64,000 nt of DNA from Hymenolepis diminuta. Taxonomy: Eukaryota > Platyhelminthes > Cestoda > Cyclophyllidea > Hymenolepididae. The stretch is taken from contig CAADRB010000099.1 of NCBI GenBank assembly GCA_900708905.1, positions 171,221 to 235,220 of the forward strand. The letters run 5' to 3'. Of the stretch, positions 47,741 to 62,122 are shown in pieces (within the stretch, counting starts at the first letter, position 1; the number at the start of each line of letters is the position of its first letter). Under the pieces are notes generated by a model that was not told the origin of the DNA, ran no database searches, and saw only the letters and a list, made by a program, of their open reading frames with translations. The translations under genes were made by a program, and so were the position numbers.

Positions 47741-50700
47741 AGGAGGTAGTACATTTTTAGAGAACTTTCAACAGAGACTTGGAAAATTTGGAAATGAATG
47801 GACTTTTTATTGACATTTATGATTAGATTGAGTAATTTCATAAATCAAAGAATATGGAAGGATTCTGGTATATGAATACTTAAACCCCAGCAGCTATTAA
47901 GTTGATAGTAGTAGTCTTTGAACCTTTGCATTGTGCGATGCACTCCTTCATCTGCTATCAAACAAATTTTAAAAGGTCTGTGAAAAGTGAGACTGTTAAC
48001 TACGAGTCTTGCAACCCAATCTCTTATCTCAATCAACTTCTTAAGGGACACACAAATACCAATCATAACTCGAAATCATAAGAATTCTTCCAATAGCAAA
48101 AACGAAATCTTCATATTTAAATTTCTACTTCCTTCTGTAAGCTTAAAATTGAAAGCTACACATCTTCACACCTGAATTATATTATAATTCATTCATTAAA
48201 TAGTAATTTGTTTTGTTGACGGGTTCATCCAATGTTTAAAAGCAATCGAGAGTAGACCAAAGTATATGAATAATAACAAAGGACATATGGCAAATATACA
48301 TGAGTTATTCCAGTCTTCAACGTGAGTATATTAAAAGCTTAAAATATGGGTTCAACCAGCAGCCTTTACATTAAAATTCGTACAAGAACTTGTTAGCTTG
48401 TGAAATAGTATCAATAGAACGAAATATCAAAAGAGAGAATCCTGACAACAATTGCAGCGCATTCGAACTAGAAAACCGCTTTTATTATGACTGATACTAA
48501 GACTATATTCCTTATTTTCACCTTTGAAAGAATTTGTGCGAAAATTTATTCGATTGTTTAATTATGTTAAAGTAACTCTGATTCCAAATACAGCCACTTT
48601 AACAGCCAGTGGTATGAGTCGGTAGGTTTGCAATGCCTAAAGAGACTGAACAGGCCTACGAGTCAAAGGGCGCAAGTACCACAATTTCTTGTTTGTGAAC
48701 CGAATAAGAGGCATGAAGAATTACGAAATAGAGAATAATATGTTGCCATTCAGAGTAAAGCATTTAATAATAAATCAGCAATATTCAACGAATCTCCCAA
48801 CGAGCACTGTCATTGCCTGACGAAGTCTCTGATTATTTACTCAGACGCTATCTTATCCCGAGCCCACTACTTTTTTCTTCTAAAAAATTAAAAACGGTGG
48901 TCTGTCAAAAAATTTACTATTATTATTTGGTCAGTTACTTAAAATAAGATTTTATTGATCTTTGCGTTAAGAACCGCCAAAAATATCGTTTTCAATGAAG
49001 TCATTGTTATTTTATAATAACACAAATTAGTGGTCTTATTCATCCTTTGTAAAAAAGCACTGATTTTGTGAGGAAATTAGTAAAAGCAACCGATGTTCCT
49101 CTATGCGCAAATTAAATGTAAATGTAGTTAAGTGATTTTTTATGTCCATCCGATAAGTGGCTTGATTCAAGATCTTATGGCTTTTCTTTTTAAATATAAT
49201 TCAATTGTAGATGGCAAAGCATCTTCGACCTTGTCGAAAACTTATTCAAATATTCAAATCATCCCGATAAAGAATATGGTTTTAGGAGAAGCAATTTAGT
49301 AAATGTTCAAATTATTCACAAATTAGGAAATGAGCACCAAATTTTCTAAATGCTTTTTTATTTAACTTCCTTTTACTTAACTTTAGTATTTAAAAGTAGT
49401 AATAACTCTGTTAAATCTATGAGATTTATTTGTGCAAGAACGATATAGTGGAAAATTCCGGAAATAAAAAAGACATCGCAAATTTTATCAACCTCTTCGT
49501 GACTGCAAGAAGATAAATATTTTTCAAAGTTGCATGGCCAACCATTTGTAGCGGCTAAGGGTTAACAGCAGATGAAGGAAAAGGACACCAAGGATTGTGT
49601 TAGACAAGATGTATTGAACAAAATTCGGTACAAAGCCTCAAAGGAAAGTAGCGGCTTGGGAGAGCAGCGGGTATGGCGTTTATTGAACAGATAGTGCCGT
49701 GTGTCCTGGTGTCAGGAAAATTGGGTCCTTTTTATCGACGCTTTGAGTGAGGACATGCATAGAGATATGTATGCGTGTTTTGATTGGTCGGTACGACTGT
49801 GGGGGAAGGACAGGCCGGTGCAGGCAGGACCGATTGATAACTAAGCTGACTAAGCGATGTCCTTTCCGATCGATGAAAGTAGGCCGGTTGAGGACGCACG
49901 GTGTTTGTTTTGGAGTGCAGTGGATAACAGGAAAGGATGAGAACTTACAGACATAATAATAGGACAAGATAGTTAAGTTTGATGAGGAACAGGGATAATA
50001 TAGAAAAATATTTCGGTGAGAAGGGGTTCATCCATCACATTCAATTAAATTAAATATATAAACTCATGAATGTAAAATATTAAAATTGGCCAAGAAAGGA
50101 ACGAATTTCAAATTCAAATGTAGCAAACACTTAAAGATGTGTCAGATATTGTTAATCCGTTAAAACGGGAAAGAGATCGTCTTTTTTGGCTGGAAAATTT
50201 TTACTTTTATGCAAATTATATATTTATTATGCCTAACTGATCCTAAAAGGTCAGAGAAGTCTCTTAGCAAAAATAGGTTAGATAAAGCAGAAGCATAATA
50301 AAATTTGCAGCAATCAAATGTCTCATACAATAATAACGTTTCAATACTTCTCGCTGTCTTTCAAACCGTAGAGAAAATGCCTTTGGGTTTCTTGGAGAGA
50401 TGCTACTCTGAAGTAGCTTGAGCTTACAAGACAAAGGGTTAAAAACATGGTTATAAAAGAAATGTAACGCGGTAAATCGTATGTAGAGGCCCATTTCAAA
50501 AGGTTATTAGACAAAGGAGGGAAGGAGCTCGGGTGAACTCGAGGAGACAGATCAATAAGTGTCTTTGGACAGTACACTTGTTCAATACTGGTGCCCACTT
50601 TCTCCCCAATTCCTCCCTATACTGCTCTCCTCTTTTCGCTCCCCCCCTTCATTCCCAGTTTTACGATTCACATTTGCCCGTTCCACCTCCCGGTCTCTTT

Positions 50701-51467
50701 ACTAGTGAAAAGGGTAACCCGCTATCCTTAGGAAGATCATCAGTTCCATAAGCGGATGTCAAATTTAATTTGGTCTGGATTCTAAAAATAGCTTTACTGG
50801 GATTAGTACTACTTTAACCTCATTACCAGAATGAAGTCGTAAATTAAAAGGTGAGCACATAATGTGAAATTAATGTTTATGAAAATAGCACTTTGCAATA
50901 TTAGTCTTTTTTAATTTCTCTAAGTTGTTTTGATACTCGAAATTTATAAATAATTTTAACTATTTTTACTGCATTCTTTCAACTTAAACAATTTGAAAGG
51001 AGTAGATTAAAACTTCTAAGAAGTGAAAACTTTTCCTTTGAAATTAAGATTAAACAGTTGATTAGCTTTTTTTATGAAAGCTGAGTAAAACATTTTTATA
51101 TCCTTAGTTAAATTTATAAAATTATTTGAATGAAATGGTTAGTTTAATTGCTGATGCATTTGTGTTCATGGTTATGCATTAAATTTCGTCACTACTACGT
51201 AACCAGTCAGAAATAACCCATACTATATATTAGAGTAGTAGTACGTTTTATAAGCACTCATTCGTGCTGCAAGTCTTCTGTCAGCTTTCCACACCGTATG
51301 CAATGGACATCTAAGAATATTGGAGCATTAGGTTAACTTATTTAGTGCAGTTCTATTAACTCATCAAGAGAACCAATGATGTTTGTTTTCTAATGCTTAG
51401 TGTTTGAGGTGTCCTGTTGATTACGTTCTGTCCTTTTCCGCCTTTCATTTCCATTTCAAATTACCCC

Positions 51468-51480
51468 CTCTCTCTCTCTG
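51468..51480. repeat. Short CT microsatellite
   Basis: TCTCTCTCTCTC run after CCCC. Minor. Confidence 0.7.
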
Positions 51481-54400
51481 CCATTTTCATCCATTCTCTA
51501 TATAGATATTTAATAAATCGCATTTGAACATTTAATAATCGAGAAGAACTTTTTAAGAAAGGAGATTTGCCTATCTACGTTTATATCTTGGTAGCTTATT
51601 TAACTATGCATGAGTTACGCTTGCATTATTTGCATAGTAAAAAAATCCCTTACTGAAATTTGTGTAGGTAACCCGGAATTGTTGCTACCTTTTCCAAAAA
51701 AAGTTCGGTTGGTTTTAAATGCCGTGAAAAAAGCCAAGTATGTTTGCATCCATAAGAAATGCTAATTTCAACCGATTAATCAATTCCCCCAACACACAGC
51801 CGTAAATTCTTTACCTCGCGAATTGATGACTTTGTATTATTCTCCATCCTTGACTAAATTATTTTCATCAGAAGTGAGTTGAGGGTCAAAACTACTCTGC
51901 CTGAACATTCATCTGTACATCCTGTTCAAGTAAGTGGTGAAAGCAGTTGAAATTGATAGGAATCCGACAAAATAAAACTCAGCCATTCCCACAGTTTGTC
52001 TCTTAGTCGTCAGACGCACAGCGCTCTCGACAACGTGACAGTTATTTAGGATAAAACAGTTTTCTGTAAGGTGGTTTGATCTTCAATACTTAATAATACG
52101 AACACAGCTTGTATTCTTAAATGAAGCTGCATTCTTTCGGAACACTTTTTCTGGGTCTGCCTAGACATATCAAATAGGAAAATATATCATAGCAGTAGAA
52201 ACTAGACCTACCAACATTCTAGCAGCATAGAAGAGCCCTATTTTACAAAGAAACCTAACCTGCCTTCATCACTAAAATTATTTTGACTGCCAACAAATTA
52301 TTACCGAATATACGGACACTCTGCTACAAGACACTGACTATAATAGAAGTAAAGGGATTGAATTTAATGAAATAAAATATATTTGATGTAAGTATCTCAA
52401 ATTATAGAAAAATGAAATCTGATTAATATTAGATTAATAATTGAATTGAATTCATATTCAAAGACAATGGAAATCGCACGAGAATTAAGTATCACTTCAT
52501 TCTTTCAGCAGATTTTTTTAATTTATAAAAAATTACAATTGAGGGAGCACTAGTAAGCTATATTGCTCAAAATGGCTTACTTACCTGTAGTTGTTAAAAT
52601 AAACAAAAAAATGAAGGTAGCATGATCAACTATTCAATTAAATTAACTGCTCAACAAGCTCTAAATGTCGTGGACATGAACTCAAAAAGTTATCCGCTAA
52701 TCAAATAATAAAAATTGTGTTTTAAAATTTTACCCATTTTGAGAAATTAAAAAAGATTCTGCTTCAATCATGACCTTATTCGATTCGATCCGCCAGTTTG
52801 TTTCTTCCTTGTCCGTTGGCTATTTCGTGCTCTTATATAACAAACCATGAATAAAACTTATGAAGGTCTTCTTTACAGAAATGTAAACCTTGAACGTTAG
52901 TAATAGTAAATAATAGTTGTAATAGAGTGCGTAAATCCGAGCTGACATGGATTCATATTAAAAACCAAAAGAGAGGTTCAAATTTATTCATAAAAAATAC
53001 AAATGTTACGAAGTTGTAAACATATTTTGTGAAGAAATGGAAGAATTTATTATTTATAATTATAATTTATAATTCTGAAGTTTATTTGTTTATATAATTT
53101 TAATTTTAACATTCTATTCCTCACTCACTTCGGATTTTTTAAATAATCTGCAAATTACGTGCTAAATGGTCATAACCATGTATATCTATATATAATAAAA
53201 AAGGATTTCATCAGTGAATTTAGCATGATGCTGGTTTTCCACAGAGTATAGCAGACTTCACTAAATAATTGTAAACTAATGAATAAAATCCTCAAACGCT
53301 TGAATTAAAATAAATACCTCACCTGTACGAACACAATTTCGAATTGTTCTAGCCATATCATTTGACTTAAGCTTATGTTTTCGATTCCTCAAAAGATAAA
53401 GGCTGCAGAATAAATATTTGTCCGCAGAAGCTTGTACTCAAACAGTTTCATTTGCATTTTAACGTATGAGTACATAGAATAATTTAGCTCAAGAATTTAA
53501 ACTTGTGGGATTTTAGATAGACGTTTTCCTCGGTTAATGAATAAATCGGAATGAAGTTGTGGAATGTAACTATGAAAATAGAATTCAAAGGAAAATTATT
53601 TTTAAATCCGACTTCCAGGACAAAAAAGGCTCCAACCAAACTCTGCGCCATGAAGAAAGGGGTATTAAAGTCATATAGGCTTCTATTCGAGCTTATAACC
53701 GAAATCTTCCAGTTTCATTCTCCAATAGTAGTAATATTAACGGTAACAAAAACTGATAATGGATTCAACAAAATAAAATAGACCTCCGACACAAGTCAAA
53801 TAGCAGAAACTGCGGACACAGCAAGGTTCAATTCTGGGAAACCCTGTTACGTTAAAAGGATATTCAAATCAAAAGGCAGACAACAACCTAAATATTAATC
53901 ATTCATTAAGAAAAATTGTCCAAGGGAATTTTAAAATCAGCAATCATTGATACAGCGAAAACATTACAAACAAAAACAATGAGATGGACAACTCAACCTT
54001 TGGAGATGAAACAGAATCTTATATGCCAGCGATCAGCATAACCTCGAAACCTACTCCGAAGTTGACAAGAAGGCAAAATAATCCTTTGCCGTGCTCAGGA
54101 AGTTCAATATCGATTCCACCTCATCAACAAGCCACTCCCACGTCTTAATTATGGCAGGCCATGACTTGACGAGGTCAGCCGTTATTCATCGATTGGTTCC
54201 TTGTCTGTCTAGTAATATTCTGCTACATCGAATTATGAAGACCGATGATTAGTTCAGTCTTCCTTGACCATTCACAATCTGGAGAAATTCAACTCAAGTA
54301 TGTAAATATTTTTAAAATTCAACCAATAAATGTTTGGTTACTAGTCTAGTTGAATCTCTGTTCTCTCGTTGAGGTTTGAATAGCTGTAGCAAACTCTATT

Positions 54401-56519
54401 ACACAGGACTTGACCTAGTATCAGGTTAAATATTGAAAGTGCAAGTTTTAATAAGAGAATATAGCAGTAAGTTAAAGATAAACATTTGAATAAGTATTTG
54501 TTATTTAAAATCCTATAAATGGTTTTTCCATTTCCCTCAGTCAGTATAGCAATAATATTCAAAATAATGCATAACATATTCAAGATTTTTTGTATATTTT
54601 TTAAATAACTACTTTTCTTTTTGATGATGATGTTATTTTGCTTTATTTTGAACGCCAACCACTTCCCATAAAATTTCATTTGTGAGCGTAATTGACCATC
54701 CACAAATGAATTCAAAATATTAGCCGTTCTTGAAATGTGACCAAATTAGTCACTTAAATATGATGCAAGATTGCATTTTGAATCGCGTGCTTAAAATTGT
54801 TTCCTCCTTGCTTAGCAGCTGAAAATACACACTGTATCCTACTTCAGGTATGAATAAGTGAGTTCCTTTTGTGGAATTATTAAGATCCTATGCTAGGTTG
54901 GAGCCTAAATTTGAAACCTTTTGAGTTCACTCCCAAACTGGGAATCTAATTTTTCATTCTTAGGTATTTTAAACTTTAACTTCACAAAGCAGCTACAATT
55001 TGTTTGTAGGTAGACAAATATATGCATCAAGAACCAAACCCGTGTAACCTATTGAACGCCGTCATTTATGGAACCATCCAGGATATATGGCCATTGTTCA
55101 GTATAAACTAAGGCTTACGATCGAATTAATTTTTTCGACAGCTAAATCTGGTGAATCGTTTGAAGAGATAAATCTATATTCTCAATGCGGTCGTCTAGTA
55201 AGTCAAAAATTGGGCTCTTTGCTATTGTCATCCATTATTTTTGGTTACTATTGTTGTTAATAATAGTCAAAATCAAGAAAAAGTTTTCATTATATGAGGA
55301 GAAGAATTGTTGCAGATCTCTCACTTCTTAAAATCTTGAATAATCAAACTTATCATTCTTACCCTTTCTCTATAATTACAGAGGAAGGGCTATGTAGATA
55401 TACTTTCTTGCAGTCATATGGAGCGCTTTATACCGATGCACCAACATTATTTATTTATATCATTTTTACTCTGTTAAATTTAATTCATTAAAAAGATACA
55501 ACGATCAACAAAACAAAACAATGATCCGTGCATTTGGATAAACACCTAGATTATAAAGTGAATGATAACTACCATTAAGTTTCACTCTGATTAAACTCTA
55601 GTGAGTTCAACCCAGTTAAAATCATGTTGGTTCAAACTATCCCGCTTGTACCTTAGCTATTAGAAGAAAAAATGTCAGTCTCTCATCCAAATTTAAAAAC
55701 TGGTTAAGTAGTTCCGGTCGACATGAAATTAAATTCGTTCAAGAAATAGCCGACAAGTGTTAGAATTTTGACATTAGAAAGTGGACATAAGACCGTATTT
55801 GTGAAAAAAACTAACACAAGCTTTAGTTCGAAGATCAAGTTGCGTTAAATTCTTCTGAAACCTCGCTCAATCTCTCCCCTGTACTTACCTAAGACCGCTT
55901 TGCTGTTCTTCGCTTTCAAATAAGTTGTCACAATGAAGAATTTTAAATTCTTTTGCAGAGGCTGATTTTAATAAGAAGTATAGAGAATTAAATAAATAGA
56001 GTAGTTTGGTGTAAATTCAAATACTAAATAGCCACCTTTGGAAAAAAATTAGTCGAAATGTTACTATTTATCTAATACATTCACGTTGATATTAATATAA
56101 TGGATTATACATTTATCTTGAGTAAACACGGCTTGCGGTGCTCTGCTAACTTAGAATGAACTGAACGTAGGAACATTTTGTATGCTCAACCATTCGAAGA
56201 AAAAACGGAATGAAACATCCGGATCGATCCGTCTTGATTAAATAATACCGGTAAATAAGCACTGAACCTCGCAGACAAGTATTTGCATCAATTCGGGAAA
56301 TGAATCACGAAATTTGAATTTTGGGACGTGAGCTGTCCATTTAATAAATATTGTACAATCCTAATTCGAAAACCAAACAAATTACGACTCTTTGATACTT
56401 GAAATACCTACCTCTATCTTCTTAATTCTTACCTTTTATCATTTGTTGGACCTACGGTTATTCAATATCATTTGCTTTCCCGTAATGAAAAATTATAAAC
56501 TTTTAATCGATTACAATAG

Positions 56520-56820
56520 TTCACTCGGGTAAGTAAAAGTAACATGATGAGGGGAACGAAAAGAGAGCGTCAAAAGAGTTACTTCATCTGATTTTTAGAT
56601 TTGAGTTTTAGAATTTTCACTTAAACAGCATAGTTTCACGCTCTAAAATTTAGATCTCGTAATTCATCCCCTGCGTTAGCAAATCAACTTTTATCCACAA
56701 TCCGCGATGTTTATTAATCGGTCATGGTGAATTGATCTAGCCACTTCAAGTCAGTTCTTCTTTCAAAAGTCAAAAGGTAGTAAAGATTTTACATGAACTA
56801 AGGCGTTTTACATGATGTTA
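56520..56820. repeat. Dispersed repeat copy, distal region
   Basis: Carries TTCACGCTCTAAAATTTAGA, GCAAATCAACTTTTATCCAC, and GATGTTTATTAATCGGTCAT in the order seen in the copies at 27990 and 37330, then CATGATGTTATAC. Confidence 0.55.
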
Positions 56821-59800
56821 TACTTATGTATTTAAAATTTTAAAAATAATATATCAATGTAACCCTTTAAAAATATATTTTACTCAATTTTAAATACATG
56901 GTTGATATATTGTTGATACTTTTAACCACCTGTGACGTTTTAGGAGCTCAGAACTCTCCCTTAAGGCTAAGTCGTTGCTAATGCTGCAGATGATAAATTC
57001 AAGACTTTATTCAGTCGAATATGCCTAAATTGTTATAAAGAGTTATATCTCTGCACTTTCAGAAAGAGCATTCGAACAATTTCGTTACATTTTTAATTTC
57101 TATGATTAGGACTTGCAAGAGTTTTTCTTCTATACCATGTCAATAATTTTAGTAAAATTGTATGGTCTTTTGACTACTGCAGGAATTTTCATGAGAAATA
57201 CTTGATTTAACAAATTCCATCCGCCATCCCGACAGATGTAAATGAGAATTGGATATTCGTTAAAGTTCCTCCTTCTATCTCGGGTGCAATAATATTTATC
57301 AGAAAAAGGATTTTTGCACCTCATTCCGCTTTGTCTAATGAATGAAATGTCGATCAGAAAAATTAAATATGATCATATGAAATTATTCCTTCGTTCTTTA
57401 ATCACAAAAAGACCTATTTTTAATCTATGGGAATTAAAATTTAAAAATTAACTAATTCCATATAATTTAAACGATTTCTTATTAAATCTGATATTTAATT
57501 TAAAATTATCGGATAAATTAAGGATAGGATTGAGGAGCAATTTGAAGTGATCAGTTAAAGATGTTTAAAAATAAACAAAATATGAGAAATGTATCCTGGT
57601 GTTTGAAATTCCCTTTTTATAATTTTCTCCTCATAAACTAGTATCATCCAAATCGCCTCCTAGACACAAACATTTGTTTAAATGTACAAATAAATAAATT
57701 TTCTTCTAATTGATGGTTAGGGCTTTTACTAAGACGACCTAATTAAAGGTTAATGATATAACATTTGTCCAGAATAGGTGTCCCGATTTTCTTTTACGGT
57801 TGGCATTACAATTTTGTTTTAATTTGAGTTATGTCAGAGGTACAATAAAGAAACCTCAAGAAATTCTTGTGATATTGTTTTGTGATACCTTCGTTCCTTA
57901 TCTGAACATACACTTTAGGTAGTAATAAACATTAATTTCAAAATCTATTATACAAGTTTTCTAAGGCTGTTTACGATTGTGTCCAAATGAGATTGTTCGT
58001 GAAGCTGAAAAATGATGATGTTTTATGAAAGCATGCTCTTCGAATAAATCACAAATCATAGTTCCATGATATTCTATGAAATTTAAATATCCGAACTTGT
58101 TGGTAATAGGACTTTTACAATATAGTAATAGGCGTGCACATTTACCAAGTCTAAAGTCAAGGATTTGACAGTCATTGGATTATGTCAAGTGATCTGGTTG
58201 GTCAACCACAATGTGCGCGATTACGGAACCAAGTTTTCTTCAAAACTTTTCGCGAAGTCATACCTTGCGAGTGCTTGCTTTAACATATACATTATTGGTT
58301 CGCATTCTTCATATCTGCCCACGAATTCTAGATTGGACAGAAGTACATCTTTTTACATCATCTGCATCATTTAATGCCCTATGTTTTGCTCCCTAGGTAA
58401 AGATATTTGTTTTTCTGAGTTATTTCCGATCTCATTCACATTTTTGGCACTCAGTATATCTTTGGATGGCAATTAGCTCTTGCCCTTCTGATAAGGCAAA
58501 GCAGTTGTCCTATTGTTGCCAATATGGGGACCATTAATCATGTAATAACAGGATCAAAATTTCTTACGGCCTTTAGGATACTGTTCCTCTACTCAAATGA
58601 CTGCCGAAAAACGCGATTCTTCGCAGAAAATGAAAGTTATTATTACTTACTATAAAAGAACAGAAAACGCCAAATCAGAATAATAAAATCCTGTCTTATT
58701 CACATATACTCAGTAAGACTTTTTCAGTTTAGTTGTCATATTCCAAAACCCACATTATTTCATCTAAGCTATTTTCCGTGTATTATATCATGGTTTTTAT
58801 CTTATCCTTAATTTTAGTCAATTTTACTTCATTATGTGTTATTAATCCCAAAAATTAACTTAGACCAATTTAATTGTTGAAAGCATCTTGTCAAATTAAT
58901 TAGTGCGAAATTCTATAATTTAAGAACCCTTACTGTTTCCTAAATTAAATAAATCCAATAATATGCCAGATTGTAAATTTAGATAATTTTAAAATATGTC
59001 TACTTTTGGCAAGTTATTTGGAGAGGGAGTTTGAATATCTATATTCATTGGAAATATTAAACTTGATATTTACGTATACACATATTTACGACGTTATTGA
59101 AACTTCACTAAATTGAAACGAAATGAATTTAATTTAAATTAAATTTTAAAAAGTGGTCTTTGTCATATTCATAAAGTTTCTTGGAAGTAAAGCGATTCGT
59201 ATTTGCACCTCACATTAAAACATTTTAAGTATTGTTGAGGTAACCTAGGTTACTATTGTGAACATATCAAACTTATGAAGACTGGCAGCTTTACTGATTC
59301 TCTGGTTCTTGTTAAAATAAGTACATAACATGCTTAAGGTCAAAATATTGAAGATATTGTGTGCTCTCCGTCACTTCCTGGTTGTTTCAACAACGAAATT
59401 ATTTTTATGTAACTTCTTTTCAAATAGCCATTTTGAAAGAGCAAAAATTGTCCGCCAAACTTGTCGACTTCTTTTCAAAGTACTTTTCAATATTAGTATG
59501 GTCTGAAAGAATTTGAAATAAAATAAACAGGATCATACTAGATAAACTACTGGTTAACTGACAGTCGAGGCAAATAGTAGCAGGGAATCACTTTTGACCA
59601 TGCGGTTTGTAGTATAAAAATTCACGTTCCTTTGGAAACGATTTTACATAATTCTGTCTCAGAAGGAGTCTTGAATGACAGAAAACGACAAAATATGTTA
59701 AGAATTTAAAATCGGTGACATTTTTTGCAAATATTAAAAACCGTGCATATATATTGCTTATATAATTGTTGGATAGAGGAATTTTATGAAACCGCTAATA

Positions 59801-60479
59801 GGCAGAAGATGCATGTACAAACATGGCATAAAAAAATAAATATAAGCTCTTTGAAAATATTTTAAAGTAGATTTAAAAAATTCGGAGAAACCAATTTAAA
59901 TTTTAAGAAATTACTGAATACTATTGAATAATAATGTCTTATTGCTTAGTTTGAGCACAGATCTCAAATCCTAACTCTACAATACTAAAAGTAATGGCCT
60001 ACTTATTCATGGCCGTGAGAAGATACCAATAAATCTAAATAACGTGAATAATCGTGGAATTCAATCAGTCTGTCTACAGGCTCTGAATATTGTTGAAAGA
60101 ATTTCATCCACGAAAGTAGGGACTGAATCATTTAAAATTCACCTAATGGACAACTCAATGCTTCTAGAAATTAATTAAGTACGACTCCTGACGTCTAATT
60201 GTCATTACCTACATCTTCAAGGCACAATTTCCCATTACATATCTTGTTTGGGCTCATCCATTTATTCAGAAGCTTTCTCGTGATTATGGAAATTGAAGTT
60301 CCTTTTTGGGTAATAACAAACAACGCTAACCATGTGCCTGAAAAATGTTAACGCATTGTGTTGAACTTGTCATTACGTATTCTGCGTTTACGTTATTTAT
60401 TATTATTATCATTGCCACAGTGATGTAAAATATTTTGCAATTTCTTACTTTTGAGAAAAAAATTGAAATAGCAAAACAG

Positions 60480-60790
60480 AAAGTTTAATAAGTGATAAAG
60501 GGGAGGGGGTCAAAAAGATACAGAGATCAACGTCAGAAAGAAACTTGATTTTTGGATACGGGTTGTACAGCATATACTACATGACTAGTTCTCAATTTTC
60601 GTTCCCCGAGTTATAGCAAATGCTTGTCTATGATATCTAATTCTTATTGGTGGGTTTTACAATCAAAAAAGGTTGATCTTGCCATTTTAATCACTTTTTC
60701 TCCCAACGATTGAGATGGCAATATGATCATGTATGATATTCGGCGACTTGCACTTTTAATAAAGCAAAGATGAGATGGCTATGTTCACCC
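60480..60790. repeat. Dispersed repeat copy, distal region
   Basis: Ends with GATTGAGATGGCAATATGAT then CATGTATGATATTCGGCGAC, matching GATCGAGATGGTAAATGATT and GCATGATGTTAAGCAGC of the copy at 27990-28310. Confidence 0.5.
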
Positions 60791-61931
60791 AAGTTGAATT
60801 CAAGGTGAAAATTAATGAATATTCATAATATTTTGTGTTTACATAAATATATTTTATTACATTCCACTATACTAGATGTGAAAGTGTCGAAACATTTATG
60901 CAGATGTGAACCATGGGACGTTAACTTGTCAATATGACAATAAAGTAGTGAATGCAATTTAACTTTTCCCTTTGTAGCCAGAGTTGGGTTACGTTAATGA
61001 ATTCCACGTGGAGACAAACAGAAAACATCCACGCTTCAAAATTATCAACTTGCTGTTTCAGAATCTGAAGTAGAAACAGTGTCTTTTTTTCTGTTGTTTT
61101 AATAATTATAGTTCCTATGCCTATTTAGGTTAGCGCTTTCTAACTTTCATCATGTTATATTTAAATATGCAAAAAATACTGTGTGAGTTTCAACGTATGG
61201 GCGAGAAAGTTCTGAACCAAACTTATATGACGCGTTCGTGTTGAATCCACAAGAGTTAACAGAAGAGCAGTTTCGGAGAGATTTTACTGACCTATTCTCT
61301 AATCTAATAAACTATTTCTTAGTATACTTTAATCAAACCAACTTTCACACAAACCAACAACACAAACCAAGTTTTCGGTTGTCAACTTTCTCATAAGGAG
61401 TACATTTTACTTTATAATATCCATGACGTGATGTAATTAGACGGTTGGTCATGCTGCTTCGATTCATTTGTCTCTTGCAGTCATAAGCGGATAAATATGA
61501 CTAGTAAAAAAACACTAAACACAGCAATTTTCTCTAAAGTTCACACCGGGTAAACTTAGTTTATTAGACAACCAGTCACTTGAAAATAGAAATAGGATAA
61601 ATAGCTTTCAATATGATAGAAAGGGTAGAATGAAAGTAGAAGTTTTCGAATTTGAAAGTCAGGATTGCTCCTGAGCTAATTTCATTGGGAATTTCGGGCT
61701 TGAGATATTATAGGGTGTTGATTTGAGCTAGAATTTAGTTTTGTAAACTGTGCGATGGATAATTGCAGCTATTGTCGTTTTACAGATTAACTACGAATTT
61801 CCTTTAAGGAAAGCGTTTTCCAACACTAATCTTGGACAGAAGTGAGTATCATCAAGAAGTCTCTCAGAAGAAAAACTGAAATTCTTAAACAGACTTAACC
61901 AATGCTGGTGACCATCAATATTACAGAGTTT

Positions 61932-61995
61932 GTACCGAGGGGCATCTAACCCGTGAACTTGAATTTCGCAGACGAGCTCGTTAGCCACTTCGTAA
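61932..61995 (-). repeat. tRNA-like SINE head
   Basis: On the minus strand, AGTGGCTAACGAGCTCGTCT (box A-like) precedes CACGGGTTAGATGCCCC (box B-like). Closely comparable to 10481-10545. It lies in a 72-codon minus-strand open frame that is therefore probably chance. Confidence 0.45.
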
Positions 61996-62070
61996 CCAAT
62001 AATTTGCATTCGTACGCATTTTCATGAACCAGTTATTTGTTTAATAGTAGAAGAAAGTGTTGGATGATAG

Positions 62071-62122
62071 TATCTGCCTCAAACTAACAGCAAGAGAATA
62101 ATTAGTTTGAGAAAGGCAGATA
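62071..62122. repeat. 17-bp stem-loop
   Basis: TATCTGCC and TCAAACTAA (62071-62087) pair perfectly with TTAGTTTGA (62102-62110) and GGCAGATA (62115-62122). Loop 14 nt, with one GAAA bulge on the right side. Confidence 0.8.

Noticed and set aside
49680..49967. Overlapping open frames on both strands (95 and 69 codons)
   Set aside because: Openness on both strands follows from the higher GC content of this block; neither product resembles a known protein.
54341..54715. 124-codon open frame on the minus strand
   Set aside because: Composition is simply AT-rich (Ile, Lys, Asn, Leu), no family resemblance, no neighbouring exon with compatible splice sites.
61791..62009. 72-codon minus-strand frame that looks protein-like
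   Set aside because: It overlaps a tRNA-like SINE head and resembles no known family, so openness is probably chance.
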